Shown one piece after another: positions 47,159-60,292 of a DNA stretch of 64,000 nt. The stretch covers positions 186,001-250,000 of the forward strand of contig CAMPDV010000216.1 of assembly GCA_946699065.1 (NCBI GenBank), given 5' to 3'. Made by a program: the position numbers and the translations under genes. The notes under the pieces were generated by a model. That model saw only the letters and a program-made list of their open reading frames with translations. It had not been told where the DNA came from and made no database searches. Position 1 is the first letter of the stretch, and each line of letters begins with the position of its first letter. The stretch comes from Loxodes magnus. Taxonomy: Eukaryota; Ciliophora; Karyorelictea; Loxodida; Loxodidae.

Positions 47159-48329
47159 AGCCACAAAACTTAATTATATATATTTTATATTTCCCAAAGT
47201 CTTCCTAACTTATTAGTTAAAATTACTAGAAACAAAAGTTTGTCATTAGCTTTTATTCAACTATATTAAAATAAAAATTCAAGCTTGTATATTCCTAGAA
47301 TAATCTCACTAAGATAGAGATAAAATATATCAACAATGGAAATGCAATTTTAAGGGTTATAAATTGAGTCAAGAATATTTGCATATAGCTTAATATCTTT
47401 AACTACTTAAGTTAGTTAATATAACTTAAGATCTTAAGATATAGCTTAGTATATCAACCTACATTAAATTGATAAGTTTTCTAAATTTTGGTTAGTTTTG
47501 AATTTATTTGATTAAACCCTTTTCTGACTATTTTGATTTTTAGTAACTGACTATTAATAAATGATTAAGAGAATAACTCCCTAAGAAACACTATTATCAA
47601 TTTTCTTTTAAAGATATGCATATAAAGAGAAAATAATTTTTAAGTTAGTTATATAAAATAGAATTGAGGGTTTTCATAAGAACTTTCATCTTTTAAGACT
47701 GTTTAATTTTATTTCTTGATTATAAGGTTTCTTTCAAACTTAACAATCTCATGTCTATAAAGCTTTAGCTTTCACGCCTTTTTCATAGATATTTTTTCTG
47801 TTTCTTAAGTTTTAATTAAAAAAGCTTAAATACCTGAAAATCTTAAAATTAAAAACTTTTATATAACTCTTTAATAAGCAATACTTTAATAATAAAATAC
47901 AAACTAAATATATTTCTATGATTAAAACCTTTCTCGGTTTAATGGGATAAATTAATTAAAAGCTTCCAATTTTTTCTTCCTTTCATTCTCTTTATATTCA
48001 GTAACTTTCTATCTCTATCGATCTTTTTGAAATCATTATTAAATAATTGAGTATCTATGTACTGTAATAAGATGATTTGTTCTTGATGGATTGGCATTAT
48101 ATCCTATATACACTCTTTAAAGTGTTATTGATATAACTTTTATCATGCAAAAAATAATAAATTTATACTTCTAATGTTAATCTATTATGATATAAATTGG
48201 ATTAATAACACTGATCTAAATTCCTACTAATTCTGCTCTTTATTAACAATAATTATTCATGAATCCCTAATTGGATCACACCTAGTTAGTGTTTTTTTCT
48301 GAACAGTTTTATAATTAATATGTTAGTTC
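47159..48329. other. A 3' spacer of R4 and unique AT-rich DNA
   Basis: Up to about 48010 it matches R1 3359-5110 without the 846-bp insertion (empty site near 47540). The remainder is AT-rich with no gene seen. Confidence 0.5.
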
Positions 48330-48600
48330 AATTGACTTTGGTCGCAAATAGTTATCTCCTAAATAGACTATAATGATAAAATAAGATAAGTTGTAACTAT
48401 ATACCAATAATGATATAATTAAAGAAGATCAAGCTAGGAGTCTATGTGTTTGATAGTTAAATAAAAGAATAGATCTAAGTTACTATATATATGAAAAAAA
48501 TTCTTGGAAGTCTAATTATTAGGTTATATCAGCTATGATAAGAGTACGTTCTAGTGTTTTTAACTGAAGGAAAATTAGTTATTTGAATAAGCATCGACTT
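48330..48600 (-). pseudogene. Inverted fragment of gene A exon 1
   Basis: The reverse complement matches R2 about 15030-15265 inside exon 1 of A, including the stretch around the conserved CTAGTGTTTT and TAGATAGTTAAAT. It ends exactly where the tandem array starts, so it is the left flank of the array. Confidence 0.55.
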
Positions 48601-49204
48601 GTCAAAAATTACCAAGCTTCTTTCAGTAGTGATGCTTTTCACTTTAAGACATATACTTTTGCTGCATTATCTTAGAAGAATCATCAAAGTAAAATAGAAG
48701 TTAACCCTCACATGTAGTTTATTGGTCTTCTCATCATAGTTAATAATCATAATATACCTAAGCTAACCATAAATGTGTGCTCTAAATCATAAGCTTAAGA
48801 AGGTTTATTTAAAGACTAAAGATATTCTATATTAAGCTTAGTAAAATAAGGTAGTAAAGAGAGATCTACTTTATATATTATACAATTAGAAAATATAATA
48901 AGCAAATTAGTCTAGCTTCAAGTATATGAAACTAATGCTTATAGGATAGAGGGCTTTATATTATATCTCTCCCTTAGATACCTATTAATGCAAAAATATA
49001 ATTTTTATACCTGTCGTTTGTTATCCTAAGCAACTTAAAATATTACTAAGCTCAATATCCTTTTATAGCCATACTCATATACTAATTTTATTTTCTTAAC
49101 TATTTATAGACAAAATTATATCACTCTTAATAATGATAGCTACAAGCATTCTTTTATACAATTTTACCATTTTATGATTAACTAGTCTTCAATTTAAACT
49201 CCAT
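48601..49204 (-). pseudogene. D' start fragment at the array's left edge
   Basis: Identical to the first 604 bp of the D' genes in the array (Met-Glu-Phe-Lys start at 49204), but the array ends here, so the rest of D' is missing. It is followed on the minus strand by the inverted A fragment. Confidence 0.7.
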
Positions 49205-49297
49205 ATTCAATATGGCTATTCAGTGGCTTTTCAATTATTAAGTATTAATTTAGCATTTCTGACATTTAAATTGCTAATACCATTTTATAACAAAAAA
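49205..49297. promoter_or_regulatory. 93-bp divergent D'/B' promoter spacer (repeats in each unit)
   Basis: Lies between the divergent starts of D' (minus) and B' (plus). Identical copies at 51710-51802, 54215-54307, 56720-56812, 59225-59317 and 61730-61822. Contains the palindrome CCATATTCAATATGG overlapping the D' start. Confidence 0.45.
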
Positions 49298-50227
49298 ATG
49301 AGCAACCATTCAGGTGAATGTGGCATATCTGTAGAAACTAAATAGGTGGGATCAGAGGGTAAGAAAAAGAAGCTTTCCTTGGGTAAATAAGGGTAGTCCT
49401 GCTGGTTATGGATGAGTTATGAGCAGAAATGCTCCGAGCAAAAGCTTAAAAGCAAGGTGGAATAGAAAAGTTTCAAAGATGCTGAAACTTAGAACTTCTA
49501 GCTTTTAAAGATGCGATAAATTTGCGATGATAAGTATAACGTAGAAAGAACGGTCTAAAATGAAAGGTATAAAGTTTCAGATAAAATTTTTAAAGGTAAT
49601 TTAAAGAATCTAAATCAAAGCATGAATAAGCAAAGCTAAAGATCTATCTCAAAGGATTCAGACTTCACCCCTAAAAAAAGAACTAATTAAGGCTAGACTT
49701 GTAGTTCTGTAGAATAAAAAAAGGCAGCTAACAAATCACTCTAATAAAAAAGCAAAATAGAAGCAAAAGTTGGCAATATAAGCTTGATAGCAATGGAATA
49801 ATAAGAAGCATAAGATTGAAAAAAGTTTATGACTTCATAATGGTCTATTCCTTACAGTTAAACAAAAAAGCCAAAGAAAAACTTAACAGAATTGAGAAAC
49901 ATACCTTAAGTTTTAGCAAAAGATAGTTTTATTCCCCTATAAGAGAATGAAAGAATTAGGCAATTAAATAACGTTACACCCTTATAAAATTAAAGCTCTT
50001 TTTCCAGTCTAAGTTCGTTGAGTGAAGAAAGCATTTCTCAGTTAGGCTAAGATTGGCGTTCTAGTGATAGAACATTCTCTGAATTATCGCTTCAGCTTAA
50101 CGAAGAAGAAAAAGAGTAAGAAGGTTGAGAAGAAGGAAGTTAAAAAGAATCTGACTATGTGGTTGTTTTGTTTTCTTGCATGACAATTTTACTCCTATTA
50201 TATTGTTACCTAGCTATATGTGGATGA
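49298..50227 (+). CDS. Gene B' (array copy 1): tail-anchored protein, 309 aa
   Basis: ATG 49298, TGA 50225-50227, 310 codons, open throughout. Relative to the 331-residue B it has a different first 15 residues and several small in-frame deletions, but keeps Cys-Trp-Leu-Trp, Gln-Asp-Trp-Lys-Lys-Phe-Met-Thr-Ser-Gln (the Trp is TGA), the Ser-rich stretch, the Glu-rich stretch and a single C-terminal membrane segment of about 23 residues ending Ile-Cys-Gly. All indels relative to B are multiples of three, a sign that the protein is maintained. Its stop lies 45 bp from the stop of the convergent D'. Confidence 0.8.
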
Positions 50228-50272
50228 TTTGCTTATGTACACTTATATTTAACTTATTTTTAATTAAGCATA

Positions 50273-51709
50273 TCAGTATATCTCCTCATAAACTATATAA
50301 TAATAGCTAAGAATATATTAATGGATATAGCAAAGATATGGTTGAAAGTATTTGAGTTAGAGAAATAAATAAGGAGATATTAAATTAGATGATTAAAGAT
50401 GTTTGATATGATTCAGCTAAATGTCTAGGTAATTAAAGGTTTAATGCCTTCACTTTTTTATATTTACTCTAATATAACCACATTTTATAAAAGAACTAAA
50501 TAATTTTATTTAATAGCCATTTAATAATGATCTACTGTTTAATTATTTCAGAAGCTATTTTTTAAAGTTAATTTATCCTTTTTATTAACTTTAAAATGTT
50601 TACCTTCAGATTCTTTTAAATATATATAATAAGCCTAGATAGTCTTTTATTACTCACCCTTAGTATAAGAGACCATTTCAGTATTTTTCAGTTAGGAGAC
50701 TAATTCTTCTAGTCAAAGGAGTTCTTAGCTAAGTTCTCATTAGGACTGAAAAGAGTCAAACTAAGTTTCTAGAGTGTAATGAAAATTAGACTTGAGTCTT
50801 TATGATCTTAAGATCTAATTTATGGTAAGTAGTTTGGGAGTACAATAAGCCTGATTACATCAGGTTGGAATAAAGCAGATAATTATCTACTAGCATAGGA
50901 AAAATAATGATATATAGCTTTAAAAGTAATGATAAAGCATCTAGTAATATAAGTTACTACTACTATGCTTTAGTTATAATCTCTTTTGTAAAGACTAGGG
51001 AAAGCTATATGTAGATGAGGCTTTAATAATTAATAGGACATAAACCATCATTTTGCTATATCTTGATATTAGCTTAATGGCTTACAAAAAGAAGTATAAA
51101 TATTAGTCAAAAATTACCAAGCTTCTTTCAGTAGTGATGCTTTTCACTTTAAGACATATACTTTTGCTGCATTATCTTAGAAGAATCATCAAAGTAAAAT
51201 AGAAGTTAACCCTCACATGTAGTTTATTGGTCTTCTCATCATAGTTAATAATCATAATATACCTAAGCTAACCATAAATGTGTGCTCTAAATCATAAGCT
51301 TAAGAAGGTTTATTTAAAGACTAAAGATATTCTATATTAAGCTTAGTAAAATAAGGTAGTAAAGAGAGATCTACTTTATATATTATACAATTAGAAAATA
51401 TAATAAGCAAATTAGTCTAGCTTCAAGTATATGAAACTAATGCTTATAGGATAGAGGGCTTTATATTATATCTCTCCCTTAGATACCTATTAATGCAAAA
51501 ATATAATTTTTATACCTGTCGTTTGTTATCCTAAGCAACTTAAAATATTACTAAGCTCAATATCCTTTTATAGCCATACTCATATACTAATTTTATTTTC
51601 TTAACTATTTATAGACAAAATTATATCACTCTTAATAATGATAGCTACAAGCATTCTTTTATACAATTTTACCATTTTATGATTAACTAGTCTTCAATTT
51701 AAACTCCAT
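50273..51709 (-). CDS. Gene D' (array copy 1): 478-aa membrane protein, D/C chimera
   Basis: ATG 51709, TGA 50273-50275, 479 codons in one frame across the unit junction at 51105/51106. The first part follows D (Met-Glu-Phe-Lys start, Ser-Tyr-His-Tyr, membrane segment near residue 100, Thr-Thr-Cys-Glu-Gly-Gln near 168, another membrane segment near 205-220), but long middle parts of D are gone, including the PAS-like stretch. The last 60-70 codons look like the C-terminal end of C (Asp-Ile-x-Leu block and a Leu/Tyr/Phe-rich hydrophobic end). It takes the place that C has beside B in R1. Possible introns, for example near 51480-51510, were not needed for an open frame. Function unknown. Confidence 0.62.
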
Positions 51710-51802
51710 ATTCAATATGGCTATTCAGTGGCTTTTCAATTATTAAGTATTAATTTAGCATTTCTGACATTTAAATTGCTAATACCATTTTATAACAAAA
51801 AA

Positions 51803-52732
51803 ATGAGCAACCATTCAGGTGAATGTGGCATATCTGTAGAAACTAAATAGGTGGGATCAGAGGGTAAGAAAAAGAAGCTTTCCTTGGGTAAATAAGGGTA
51901 GTCCTGCTGGTTATGGATGAGTTATGAGCAGAAATGCTCCGAGCAAAAGCTTAAAAGCAAGGTGGAATAGAAAAGTTTCAAAGATGCTGAAACTTAGAAC
52001 TTCTAGCTTTTAAAGATGCGATAAATTTGCGATGATAAGTATAACGTAGAAAGAACGGTCTAAAATGAAAGGTATAAAGTTTCAGATAAAATTTTTAAAG
52101 GTAATTTAAAGAATCTAAATCAAAGCATGAATAAGCAAAGCTAAAGATCTATCTCAAAGGATTCAGACTTCACCCCTAAAAAAAGAACTAATTAAGGCTA
52201 GACTTGTAGTTCTGTAGAATAAAAAAAGGCAGCTAACAAATCACTCTAATAAAAAAGCAAAATAGAAGCAAAAGTTGGCAATATAAGCTTGATAGCAATG
52301 GAATAATAAGAAGCATAAGATTGAAAAAAGTTTATGACTTCATAATGGTCTATTCCTTACAGTTAAACAAAAAAGCCAAAGAAAAACTTAACAGAATTGA
52401 GAAACATACCTTAAGTTTTAGCAAAAGATAGTTTTATTCCCCTATAAGAGAATGAAAGAATTAGGCAATTAAATAACGTTACACCCTTATAAAATTAAAG
52501 CTCTTTTTCCAGTCTAAGTTCGTTGAGTGAAGAAAGCATTTCTCAGTTAGGCTAAGATTGGCGTTCTAGTGATAGAACATTCTCTGAATTATCGCTTCAG
52601 CTTAACGAAGAAGAAAAAGAGTAAGAAGGTTGAGAAGAAGGAAGTTAAAAAGAATCTGACTATGTGGTTGTTTTGTTTTCTTGCATGACAATTTTACTCC
52701 TATTATATTGTTACCTAGCTATATGTGGATGA
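51803..52732 (+). CDS. Gene B' (array copy 2)
   Basis: Identical repeat of the B' gene at 49298-50227, shifted by 2505 bp. 309 residues, tail-anchored. Confidence 0.78.
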
Positions 52733-52777
52733 TTTGCTTATGTACACTTATATTTAACTTATTTTTAATTAAGCATA

Positions 52778-54214
52778 TCAGTATATCTCCTCATAAACTA
52801 TATAATAATAGCTAAGAATATATTAATGGATATAGCAAAGATATGGTTGAAAGTATTTGAGTTAGAGAAATAAATAAGGAGATATTAAATTAGATGATTA
52901 AAGATGTTTGATATGATTCAGCTAAATGTCTAGGTAATTAAAGGTTTAATGCCTTCACTTTTTTATATTTACTCTAATATAACCACATTTTATAAAAGAA
53001 CTAAATAATTTTATTTAATAGCCATTTAATAATGATCTACTGTTTAATTATTTCAGAAGCTATTTTTTAAAGTTAATTTATCCTTTTTATTAACTTTAAA
53101 ATGTTTACCTTCAGATTCTTTTAAATATATATAATAAGCCTAGATAGTCTTTTATTACTCACCCTTAGTATAAGAGACCATTTCAGTATTTTTCAGTTAG
53201 GAGACTAATTCTTCTAGTCAAAGGAGTTCTTAGCTAAGTTCTCATTAGGACTGAAAAGAGTCAAACTAAGTTTCTAGAGTGTAATGAAAATTAGACTTGA
53301 GTCTTTATGATCTTAAGATCTAATTTATGGTAAGTAGTTTGGGAGTACAATAAGCCTGATTACATCAGGTTGGAATAAAGCAGATAATTATCTACTAGCA
53401 TAGGAAAAATAATGATATATAGCTTTAAAAGTAATGATAAAGCATCTAGTAATATAAGTTACTACTACTATGCTTTAGTTATAATCTCTTTTGTAAAGAC
53501 TAGGGAAAGCTATATGTAGATGAGGCTTTAATAATTAATAGGACATAAACCATCATTTTGCTATATCTTGATATTAGCTTAATGGCTTACAAAAAGAAGT
53601 ATAAATATTAGTCAAAAATTACCAAGCTTCTTTCAGTAGTGATGCTTTTCACTTTAAGACATATACTTTTGCTGCATTATCTTAGAAGAATCATCAAAGT
53701 AAAATAGAAGTTAACCCTCACATGTAGTTTATTGGTCTTCTCATCATAGTTAATAATCATAATATACCTAAGCTAACCATAAATGTGTGCTCTAAATCAT
53801 AAGCTTAAGAAGGTTTATTTAAAGACTAAAGATATTCTATATTAAGCTTAGTAAAATAAGGTAGTAAAGAGAGATCTACTTTATATATTATACAATTAGA
53901 AAATATAATAAGCAAATTAGTCTAGCTTCAAGTATATGAAACTAATGCTTATAGGATAGAGGGCTTTATATTATATCTCTCCCTTAGATACCTATTAATG
54001 CAAAAATATAATTTTTATACCTGTCGTTTGTTATCCTAAGCAACTTAAAATATTACTAAGCTCAATATCCTTTTATAGCCATACTCATATACTAATTTTA
54101 TTTTCTTAACTATTTATAGACAAAATTATATCACTCTTAATAATGATAGCTACAAGCATTCTTTTATACAATTTTACCATTTTATGATTAACTAGTCTTC
54201 AATTTAAACTCCAT
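52778..54214 (-). CDS. Gene D' (array copy 2)
   Basis: Identical repeat of D' at 50273-51709, shifted by 2505 bp. 478 residues. Confidence 0.6.
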
Positions 54215-54307
54215 ATTCAATATGGCTATTCAGTGGCTTTTCAATTATTAAGTATTAATTTAGCATTTCTGACATTTAAATTGCTAATACCATTTTATAA
54301 CAAAAAA

Positions 54308-55237
54308 ATGAGCAACCATTCAGGTGAATGTGGCATATCTGTAGAAACTAAATAGGTGGGATCAGAGGGTAAGAAAAAGAAGCTTTCCTTGGGTAAATAA
54401 GGGTAGTCCTGCTGGTTATGGATGAGTTATGAGCAGAAATGCTCCGAGCAAAAGCTTAAAAGCAAGGTGGAATAGAAAAGTTTCAAAGATGCTGAAACTT
54501 AGAACTTCTAGCTTTTAAAGATGCGATAAATTTGCGATGATAAGTATAACGTAGAAAGAACGGTCTAAAATGAAAGGTATAAAGTTTCAGATAAAATTTT
54601 TAAAGGTAATTTAAAGAATCTAAATCAAAGCATGAATAAGCAAAGCTAAAGATCTATCTCAAAGGATTCAGACTTCACCCCTAAAAAAAGAACTAATTAA
54701 GGCTAGACTTGTAGTTCTGTAGAATAAAAAAAGGCAGCTAACAAATCACTCTAATAAAAAAGCAAAATAGAAGCAAAAGTTGGCAATATAAGCTTGATAG
54801 CAATGGAATAATAAGAAGCATAAGATTGAAAAAAGTTTATGACTTCATAATGGTCTATTCCTTACAGTTAAACAAAAAAGCCAAAGAAAAACTTAACAGA
54901 ATTGAGAAACATACCTTAAGTTTTAGCAAAAGATAGTTTTATTCCCCTATAAGAGAATGAAAGAATTAGGCAATTAAATAACGTTACACCCTTATAAAAT
55001 TAAAGCTCTTTTTCCAGTCTAAGTTCGTTGAGTGAAGAAAGCATTTCTCAGTTAGGCTAAGATTGGCGTTCTAGTGATAGAACATTCTCTGAATTATCGC
55101 TTCAGCTTAACGAAGAAGAAAAAGAGTAAGAAGGTTGAGAAGAAGGAAGTTAAAAAGAATCTGACTATGTGGTTGTTTTGTTTTCTTGCATGACAATTTT
55201 ACTCCTATTATATTGTTACCTAGCTATATGTGGATGA
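54308..55237 (+). CDS. Gene B' (array copy 3)
   Basis: Third repeat of B'. Same start, stop and sequence at the expected offset. Confidence 0.78.
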
Positions 55238-55282
55238 TTTGCTTATGTACACTTATATTTAACTTATTTTTAATTAAGCATA

Positions 55283-56719
55283 TCAGTATATCTCCTCATA
55301 AACTATATAATAATAGCTAAGAATATATTAATGGATATAGCAAAGATATGGTTGAAAGTATTTGAGTTAGAGAAATAAATAAGGAGATATTAAATTAGAT
55401 GATTAAAGATGTTTGATATGATTCAGCTAAATGTCTAGGTAATTAAAGGTTTAATGCCTTCACTTTTTTATATTTACTCTAATATAACCACATTTTATAA
55501 AAGAACTAAATAATTTTATTTAATAGCCATTTAATAATGATCTACTGTTTAATTATTTCAGAAGCTATTTTTTAAAGTTAATTTATCCTTTTTATTAACT
55601 TTAAAATGTTTACCTTCAGATTCTTTTAAATATATATAATAAGCCTAGATAGTCTTTTATTACTCACCCTTAGTATAAGAGACCATTTCAGTATTTTTCA
55701 GTTAGGAGACTAATTCTTCTAGTCAAAGGAGTTCTTAGCTAAGTTCTCATTAGGACTGAAAAGAGTCAAACTAAGTTTCTAGAGTGTAATGAAAATTAGA
55801 CTTGAGTCTTTATGATCTTAAGATCTAATTTATGGTAAGTAGTTTGGGAGTACAATAAGCCTGATTACATCAGGTTGGAATAAAGCAGATAATTATCTAC
55901 TAGCATAGGAAAAATAATGATATATAGCTTTAAAAGTAATGATAAAGCATCTAGTAATATAAGTTACTACTACTATGCTTTAGTTATAATCTCTTTTGTA
56001 AAGACTAGGGAAAGCTATATGTAGATGAGGCTTTAATAATTAATAGGACATAAACCATCATTTTGCTATATCTTGATATTAGCTTAATGGCTTACAAAAA
56101 GAAGTATAAATATTAGTCAAAAATTACCAAGCTTCTTTCAGTAGTGATGCTTTTCACTTTAAGACATATACTTTTGCTGCATTATCTTAGAAGAATCATC
56201 AAAGTAAAATAGAAGTTAACCCTCACATGTAGTTTATTGGTCTTCTCATCATAGTTAATAATCATAATATACCTAAGCTAACCATAAATGTGTGCTCTAA
56301 ATCATAAGCTTAAGAAGGTTTATTTAAAGACTAAAGATATTCTATATTAAGCTTAGTAAAATAAGGTAGTAAAGAGAGATCTACTTTATATATTATACAA
56401 TTAGAAAATATAATAAGCAAATTAGTCTAGCTTCAAGTATATGAAACTAATGCTTATAGGATAGAGGGCTTTATATTATATCTCTCCCTTAGATACCTAT
56501 TAATGCAAAAATATAATTTTTATACCTGTCGTTTGTTATCCTAAGCAACTTAAAATATTACTAAGCTCAATATCCTTTTATAGCCATACTCATATACTAA
56601 TTTTATTTTCTTAACTATTTATAGACAAAATTATATCACTCTTAATAATGATAGCTACAAGCATTCTTTTATACAATTTTACCATTTTATGATTAACTAG
56701 TCTTCAATTTAAACTCCAT
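55283..56719 (-). CDS. Gene D' (array copy 3)
   Basis: Third repeat of D', convergent with B' copy 3 (45 bp between stops). Confidence 0.6.
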
Positions 56720-56812
56720 ATTCAATATGGCTATTCAGTGGCTTTTCAATTATTAAGTATTAATTTAGCATTTCTGACATTTAAATTGCTAATACCATTT
56801 TATAACAAAAAA

Positions 56813-57742
56813 ATGAGCAACCATTCAGGTGAATGTGGCATATCTGTAGAAACTAAATAGGTGGGATCAGAGGGTAAGAAAAAGAAGCTTTCCTTGGGTA
56901 AATAAGGGTAGTCCTGCTGGTTATGGATGAGTTATGAGCAGAAATGCTCCGAGCAAAAGCTTAAAAGCAAGGTGGAATAGAAAAGTTTCAAAGATGCTGA
57001 AACTTAGAACTTCTAGCTTTTAAAGATGCGATAAATTTGCGATGATAAGTATAACGTAGAAAGAACGGTCTAAAATGAAAGGTATAAAGTTTCAGATAAA
57101 ATTTTTAAAGGTAATTTAAAGAATCTAAATCAAAGCATGAATAAGCAAAGCTAAAGATCTATCTCAAAGGATTCAGACTTCACCCCTAAAAAAAGAACTA
57201 ATTAAGGCTAGACTTGTAGTTCTGTAGAATAAAAAAAGGCAGCTAACAAATCACTCTAATAAAAAAGCAAAATAGAAGCAAAAGTTGGCAATATAAGCTT
57301 GATAGCAATGGAATAATAAGAAGCATAAGATTGAAAAAAGTTTATGACTTCATAATGGTCTATTCCTTACAGTTAAACAAAAAAGCCAAAGAAAAACTTA
57401 ACAGAATTGAGAAACATACCTTAAGTTTTAGCAAAAGATAGTTTTATTCCCCTATAAGAGAATGAAAGAATTAGGCAATTAAATAACGTTACACCCTTAT
57501 AAAATTAAAGCTCTTTTTCCAGTCTAAGTTCGTTGAGTGAAGAAAGCATTTCTCAGTTAGGCTAAGATTGGCGTTCTAGTGATAGAACATTCTCTGAATT
57601 ATCGCTTCAGCTTAACGAAGAAGAAAAAGAGTAAGAAGGTTGAGAAGAAGGAAGTTAAAAAGAATCTGACTATGTGGTTGTTTTGTTTTCTTGCATGACA
57701 ATTTTACTCCTATTATATTGTTACCTAGCTATATGTGGATGA
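56813..57742 (+). CDS. Gene B' (array copy 4)
   Basis: Fourth repeat of B', unchanged at the positions I compared. Confidence 0.78.
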
Positions 57743-57787
57743 TTTGCTTATGTACACTTATATTTAACTTATTTTTAATTAAGCATA

Positions 57788-59224
57788 TCAGTATATCTCC
57801 TCATAAACTATATAATAATAGCTAAGAATATATTAATGGATATAGCAAAGATATGGTTGAAAGTATTTGAGTTAGAGAAATAAATAAGGAGATATTAAAT
57901 TAGATGATTAAAGATGTTTGATATGATTCAGCTAAATGTCTAGGTAATTAAAGGTTTAATGCCTTCACTTTTTTATATTTACTCTAATATAACCACATTT
58001 TATAAAAGAACTAAATAATTTTATTTAATAGCCATTTAATAATGATCTACTGTTTAATTATTTCAGAAGCTATTTTTTAAAGTTAATTTATCCTTTTTAT
58101 TAACTTTAAAATGTTTACCTTCAGATTCTTTTAAATATATATAATAAGCCTAGATAGTCTTTTATTACTCACCCTTAGTATAAGAGACCATTTCAGTATT
58201 TTTCAGTTAGGAGACTAATTCTTCTAGTCAAAGGAGTTCTTAGCTAAGTTCTCATTAGGACTGAAAAGAGTCAAACTAAGTTTCTAGAGTGTAATGAAAA
58301 TTAGACTTGAGTCTTTATGATCTTAAGATCTAATTTATGGTAAGTAGTTTGGGAGTACAATAAGCCTGATTACATCAGGTTGGAATAAAGCAGATAATTA
58401 TCTACTAGCATAGGAAAAATAATGATATATAGCTTTAAAAGTAATGATAAAGCATCTAGTAATATAAGTTACTACTACTATGCTTTAGTTATAATCTCTT
58501 TTGTAAAGACTAGGGAAAGCTATATGTAGATGAGGCTTTAATAATTAATAGGACATAAACCATCATTTTGCTATATCTTGATATTAGCTTAATGGCTTAC
58601 AAAAAGAAGTATAAATATTAGTCAAAAATTACCAAGCTTCTTTCAGTAGTGATGCTTTTCACTTTAAGACATATACTTTTGCTGCATTATCTTAGAAGAA
58701 TCATCAAAGTAAAATAGAAGTTAACCCTCACATGTAGTTTATTGGTCTTCTCATCATAGTTAATAATCATAATATACCTAAGCTAACCATAAATGTGTGC
58801 TCTAAATCATAAGCTTAAGAAGGTTTATTTAAAGACTAAAGATATTCTATATTAAGCTTAGTAAAATAAGGTAGTAAAGAGAGATCTACTTTATATATTA
58901 TACAATTAGAAAATATAATAAGCAAATTAGTCTAGCTTCAAGTATATGAAACTAATGCTTATAGGATAGAGGGCTTTATATTATATCTCTCCCTTAGATA
59001 CCTATTAATGCAAAAATATAATTTTTATACCTGTCGTTTGTTATCCTAAGCAACTTAAAATATTACTAAGCTCAATATCCTTTTATAGCCATACTCATAT
59101 ACTAATTTTATTTTCTTAACTATTTATAGACAAAATTATATCACTCTTAATAATGATAGCTACAAGCATTCTTTTATACAATTTTACCATTTTATGATTA
59201 ACTAGTCTTCAATTTAAACTCCAT
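57788..59224 (-). CDS. Gene D' (array copy 4)
   Basis: Fourth repeat of D', unchanged at the positions I compared. Confidence 0.6.
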
Positions 59225-59317
59225 ATTCAATATGGCTATTCAGTGGCTTTTCAATTATTAAGTATTAATTTAGCATTTCTGACATTTAAATTGCTAATAC
59301 CATTTTATAACAAAAAA

Positions 59318-60247
59318 ATGAGCAACCATTCAGGTGAATGTGGCATATCTGTAGAAACTAAATAGGTGGGATCAGAGGGTAAGAAAAAGAAGCTTTCCTT
59401 GGGTAAATAAGGGTAGTCCTGCTGGTTATGGATGAGTTATGAGCAGAAATGCTCCGAGCAAAAGCTTAAAAGCAAGGTGGAATAGAAAAGTTTCAAAGAT
59501 GCTGAAACTTAGAACTTCTAGCTTTTAAAGATGCGATAAATTTGCGATGATAAGTATAACGTAGAAAGAACGGTCTAAAATGAAAGGTATAAAGTTTCAG
59601 ATAAAATTTTTAAAGGTAATTTAAAGAATCTAAATCAAAGCATGAATAAGCAAAGCTAAAGATCTATCTCAAAGGATTCAGACTTCACCCCTAAAAAAAG
59701 AACTAATTAAGGCTAGACTTGTAGTTCTGTAGAATAAAAAAAGGCAGCTAACAAATCACTCTAATAAAAAAGCAAAATAGAAGCAAAAGTTGGCAATATA
59801 AGCTTGATAGCAATGGAATAATAAGAAGCATAAGATTGAAAAAAGTTTATGACTTCATAATGGTCTATTCCTTACAGTTAAACAAAAAAGCCAAAGAAAA
59901 ACTTAACAGAATTGAGAAACATACCTTAAGTTTTAGCAAAAGATAGTTTTATTCCCCTATAAGAGAATGAAAGAATTAGGCAATTAAATAACGTTACACC
60001 CTTATAAAATTAAAGCTCTTTTTCCAGTCTAAGTTCGTTGAGTGAAGAAAGCATTTCTCAGTTAGGCTAAGATTGGCGTTCTAGTGATAGAACATTCTCT
60101 GAATTATCGCTTCAGCTTAACGAAGAAGAAAAAGAGTAAGAAGGTTGAGAAGAAGGAAGTTAAAAAGAATCTGACTATGTGGTTGTTTTGTTTTCTTGCA
60201 TGACAATTTTACTCCTATTATATTGTTACCTAGCTATATGTGGATGA
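59318..60247 (+). CDS. Gene B' (array copy 5)
   Basis: Fifth repeat of B'. Confidence 0.78.
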
Positions 60248-60292
60248 TTTGCTTATGTACACTTATATTTAACTTATTTTTAATTAAGCATA

